Source: an uncultured Flammeovirgaceae bacterium
GTDB lineage: Bacteria; Bacteroidota; Bacteroidia; Cytophagales; Cyclobacteriaceae
NCBI GenBank assembly: GCA_937138955.1
Contig: CAKZPJ010000408.1
Span: 1 to 8,079 of the forward strand
DNA: 8,079 nucleotides
Direction of reading: 5' to 3'
Shown: positions 6,161 to 8,079 of the stretch, piece by piece
How the letters are laid out: each line of letters starts with the position of its first letter
Numbering within the stretch: position 1 is the stretch's first letter
The notes under the pieces: model-generated
The model's input: the letters and a program-made list of their open reading frames with translations, nothing else
What the model was told of the DNA's origin: nothing
Databases searched by the model: none
Translations under genes and position numbers: made by a program

Positions 6161-6168
6161 TATATTTG
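6161..6168 (+). promoter_or_regulatory. Candidate Bacteroidota -7 element for gcvP (TATATTTG)
   Basis: TATATTTG matches the Bacteroidota housekeeping sigma -7 consensus TAnnTTTG exactly. It lies 58 bp before the first gcvP ATG, which would give a leader of about 50 nt. I do not see a clear TTG/TTTG -33 element at the usual distance, so the call rests on the -7 box and its position. Confidence 0.4.
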
Positions 6169-6225
6169 AACTCTTGAAGCCACATCAACCTGCACTACTG
6201 ATTGTTTTTATCACCCTTTAGTTTG

Positions 6226-8079
6226 ATGAATTTAATGTCCATGAAATTATCTGTGCAATCGTACCTACCTTTTGAAGAACGTCACAACGGACCTGATAGT
6301 AATGAGATTGACTCCATGTTAGATGCAGTTGGAGTAGGTTCATTAGAGGAATTGATTAGCGAAACCGTTCCTGAGGCCATCCGGTTAGAGAAACCGCTTG
6401 CTTTACCCAATGCACTCACGGAGACTGAGTTTTTAGCACAGCTTCGGGAAGTAGCTCAGAAGAATCTGGTGGCAAAGTCGTATTTAGGTCAAGGATATTA
6501 TTCTTGTATCACCCCAGCTGTTATTCAGCGAAATATATTGGAGAATCCTGGTTGGTATACTGCTTACACTCCCTACCAAGCGGAAATTGCTCAAGGCAGA
6601 CTGGAAGCACTAGTGAATTTCCAGACAATGGTGATGGAGTTAACTGGAATGGAAATGGCGAATGCATCTTTACTCGATGAGGCTACCGCTGCCGCCGAAG
6701 CTATGAGTATGTTTTACGGATTACGGAAGGGTGATAAAAAGCAATCCGCCAAATTTTTTGTAGATGAAAATACTTTTCCACAAACGTTAAATGTACTGCG
6801 AACCCGCGCCGAACCCTTAGAAATCGAGTTAATTATTGCTTCAATAGACGAACTAGATATAACTGATAATCAGCTATTTGGTGTGTTGCTTCAGTACCCA
6901 GATACTAATGGTGCTATCAACGATCATAGTGCATTAATTCAGTCGGCTCAGGAATACGGAGTAAAGGTAGCAGTGGCTTGTGATCTTTTAGCACTAACAA
7001 TGCTGACCCCTCCCGGCGAGATGGGAGCCGATTGTGTAGTAGGAACTACGCAACGGTTTGGAGTACCGATGGGTTTTGGTGGACCGCATGCCGCCTACTT
7101 CGCTACATTGGAAGAATATAAGCGGCAGGTTCCTGGCCGAATTATTGGTGCTTCAGTGGATAATCAAGGTAACTCAGCCTACCGGATGGCCTTACAAACT
7201 CGCGAGCAACATATTAAGCGCGACCGGGCTACGTCTAATATTTGCACCGCTCAGGTATTATTGGCGGTTATGGCGGGTATGTTCGGAGTATACCACGGCC
7301 CCAGTGGACTACGAAATATAGCACAACGAACCCACGGATTAACCAAGCTTCTTGATAAAGGTCTACAATCATTTGGTTTGAAGCAGCATAATGAATACTA
7401 CTTTGACACGCTGAAAGTAACAGGCGTAGAGAAGCGAGTACTGCAAGAGCAAGCCGATAGGTATCTTATGAATTTCCGCTATCTGGCTGATGGAAGTGTG
7501 GGTATATCGTTAGATGAAACTACGACACTGGCGGACGTAGAAAATATATTGTCTGCCTTTAAAGAGGCTTTGAACCAGGGTAATTCAATTGATTTGGCTA
7601 ATGAAGCTGACAATTTATCACTCGACTGGCCGAAAGCACTAATTAGAACAAGCGAGTATCTCCAGCATCCGGTATTTAACAGCTATCAGTCGGAGCACGA
7701 GATGTTACGTTACATCAAGCAGCTGGAAAACAAAGATTTGTCCTTGGTTCATTCCATGATTCCGCTGGGTTCTTGCACGATGAAGCTGAATGCTACCACG
7801 GAGATGATTCCAGTTACTTGGCCAGAATTCGGACAACTGCATCCCTACGCTCCCGCCAGTCAGACCCCGGGTTATCCGGAGTTAGCTGAGAATTTAAGAG
7901 AATGGTTGTGCGAAATTACCGGTTTTGCCGATGTCTCACTACAGCCTAATTCAGGAGCTCAGGGCGAGTTTGCCGGATTGATGGTGATTCGTAGTTACCA
8001 TCGGCATCGGGGGGAAGGTCACCGAAATATTGCGCTGATTCCTACTTCAGCCCACGGAACGAACTTTGCCAGTGCCGTG
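6226..8079 (+). CDS. gcvP: Glycine dehydrogenase (decarboxylating), P-protein; 3' end outside window
   Basis: The frame is open from the ATG at 6226 to the last base (618 residues; full-length family members have about 950). P-protein is the PLP enzyme of the glycine cleavage system: it decarboxylates glycine and passes the aminomethyl group to lipoyl-GcvH. Visible motifs are YLGQGYY (86-92), [14 protein letters not shown] (147-160), [18 protein letters not shown] (275-292), the second-half start [20 protein letters not shown] with GSCTMKLNA at 515-523, [11 protein letters not shown], and SAHGTN just before the window end. Both halves are fused in one chain, unlike the split GcvPA/GcvPB form. 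The PLP lysine is expected roughly 90 residues past the edge, so catalytic completeness cannot be judged. ATGs at 6226, 6235 and 6241 are all in frame, with a stop at 6199; 6241 (MKLSVQ) is a realistic alternative. The N-terminal RHNGP differs from the common RHIGP. Position 614 is Phe (HGTNFASAV), where HGTNPASA is usual. Confidence 0.95.
   Translation, partial: MNLMSMKLSVQSYLPFEERHNGPDSNEIDSMLDAVGVGSLEELISETVPEAIRLEKPLALPNALTETEFLAQLREVAQKNLVAKSYLGQGYYSCITPAVIQRNILENPGWYTAYTPYQAEIAQGRLEALVNFQTMVMELTGMEMANASLLDEATAAAEAMSMFYGLRKGDKKQSAKFFVDENTFPQTLNVLRTRAEPLEIELIIASIDELDITDNQLFGVLLQYPDTNGAINDHSALIQSAQEYGVKVAVACDLLALTMLTPPGEMGADCVVGTTQRFGVPMGFGGPHAAYFATLEEYKRQVPGRIIGASVDNQGNSAYRMALQTREQHIKRDRATSNICTAQVLLAVMAGMFGVYHGPSGLRNIAQRTHGLTKLLDKGLQSFGLKQHNEYYFDTLKVTGVEKRVLQEQADRYLMNFRYLADGSVGISLDETTTLADVENILSAFKEALNQGNSIDLANEADNLSLDWPKALIRTSEYLQHPVFNSYQSEHEMLRYIKQLENKDLSLVHSMIPLGSCTMKLNATTEMIPVTWPEFGQLHPYAPASQTPGYPELAENLREWLCEITGFADVSLQPNSGAQGEFAGLMVIRSYHRHRGEGHRNIALIPTSAHGTNFASAV

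Larger units (their letters stand above)
5913..6225. other. Gene-free region between the metallophosphoesterase and gcvP
   Basis: These 313 bases hold no coding frame I can support. The left half (about 5926-6070) is low-complexity and built of TCATTTCTCAT/CACAATTCTCT-like words; the right half contains a potential three-way RNA or cruciform structure and a candidate promoter for gcvP. A weak A/T hairpin, TTCTTT-AAA-AAAGAA (5913-5927), directly follows the metallophosphoesterase stop but has no GC and is not a convincing terminator. Confidence 0.6.

Noticed and set aside
5913..6225. Glycine riboswitch before gcvP
   Set aside because: The location would be right, but the conserved GGAGAG-type and paired aptamer motifs are not present in either strand of this spacer.
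7058..7321. An 87-codon + strand open frame inside gcvP
   Set aside because: It lies wholly within the strongly conserved gcvP frame in another phase and resembles no known protein; it is a shadow frame.

Overview
The window looks like chromosomal DNA of a Bacteroidota bacterium, most likely of the Cytophagales type. The protein sequences (a sortilin/BNR-type C-terminal tail, a Bacteroidota-style Na+:solute symporter, a one-chain glycine decarboxylase) fit that group, starts lack strong Shine-Dalgarno sequences, and there is a TAnnTTTG -7 element upstream of gcvP. This placement is inference from protein character and signals; no rRNA or marker gene is present. All recognised genes lie on the + strand.

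Layout: (1) 2-433, the C-terminal end of a larger protein cut by the window edge, probably a VPS10/sortilin-like BNR beta-propeller protein. (2) 456-1220, a Stf0-family sulfotransferase whose arginine codon choice differs clearly from its neighbours. (3) 1221-1371, an intergenic region with a small terminator-like hairpin and two inverted repeats. (4) 1372-3141, a sodium:solute symporter. (5) 3142-3229, a short G-rich spacer with a G-quadruplex motif, followed by a degenerate 7-bp tandem repeat that contains the next start codon. (6) 3230-4810, a tight likely operon (gaps of 11 and 4 bp): hotdog acyl-CoA thioesterase, a small unrecognised alpha/beta protein, and an NlpC/P60 cell-wall peptidase. 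(7) 4932-5912, a YkuE/YaeI-like metallophosphoesterase, possibly co-transcribed with the preceding genes. (8) 5913-6225, a gene-free stretch with low-complexity TCATTTCTCAT-type repeats, a candidate structured element and a candidate promoter. (9) 6226 to the window end, the first ~618 residues of glycine dehydrogenase (decarboxylating), gcvP. Its reading frame is open to the last base, so the PLP-lysine part lies outside.

Functionally this is mostly a housekeeping region: one-carbon/glycine metabolism, envelope peptidoglycan and phosphoester turnover, acyl-CoA hydrolysis and Na+-driven uptake, with one probable accessory gene (the sulfotransferase). I did not find a convincing new multi-gene system. 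The most unusual features are in the spacers: the G-rich block and heptamer repeat before the thioesterase, and the repeat-rich leader before gcvP.
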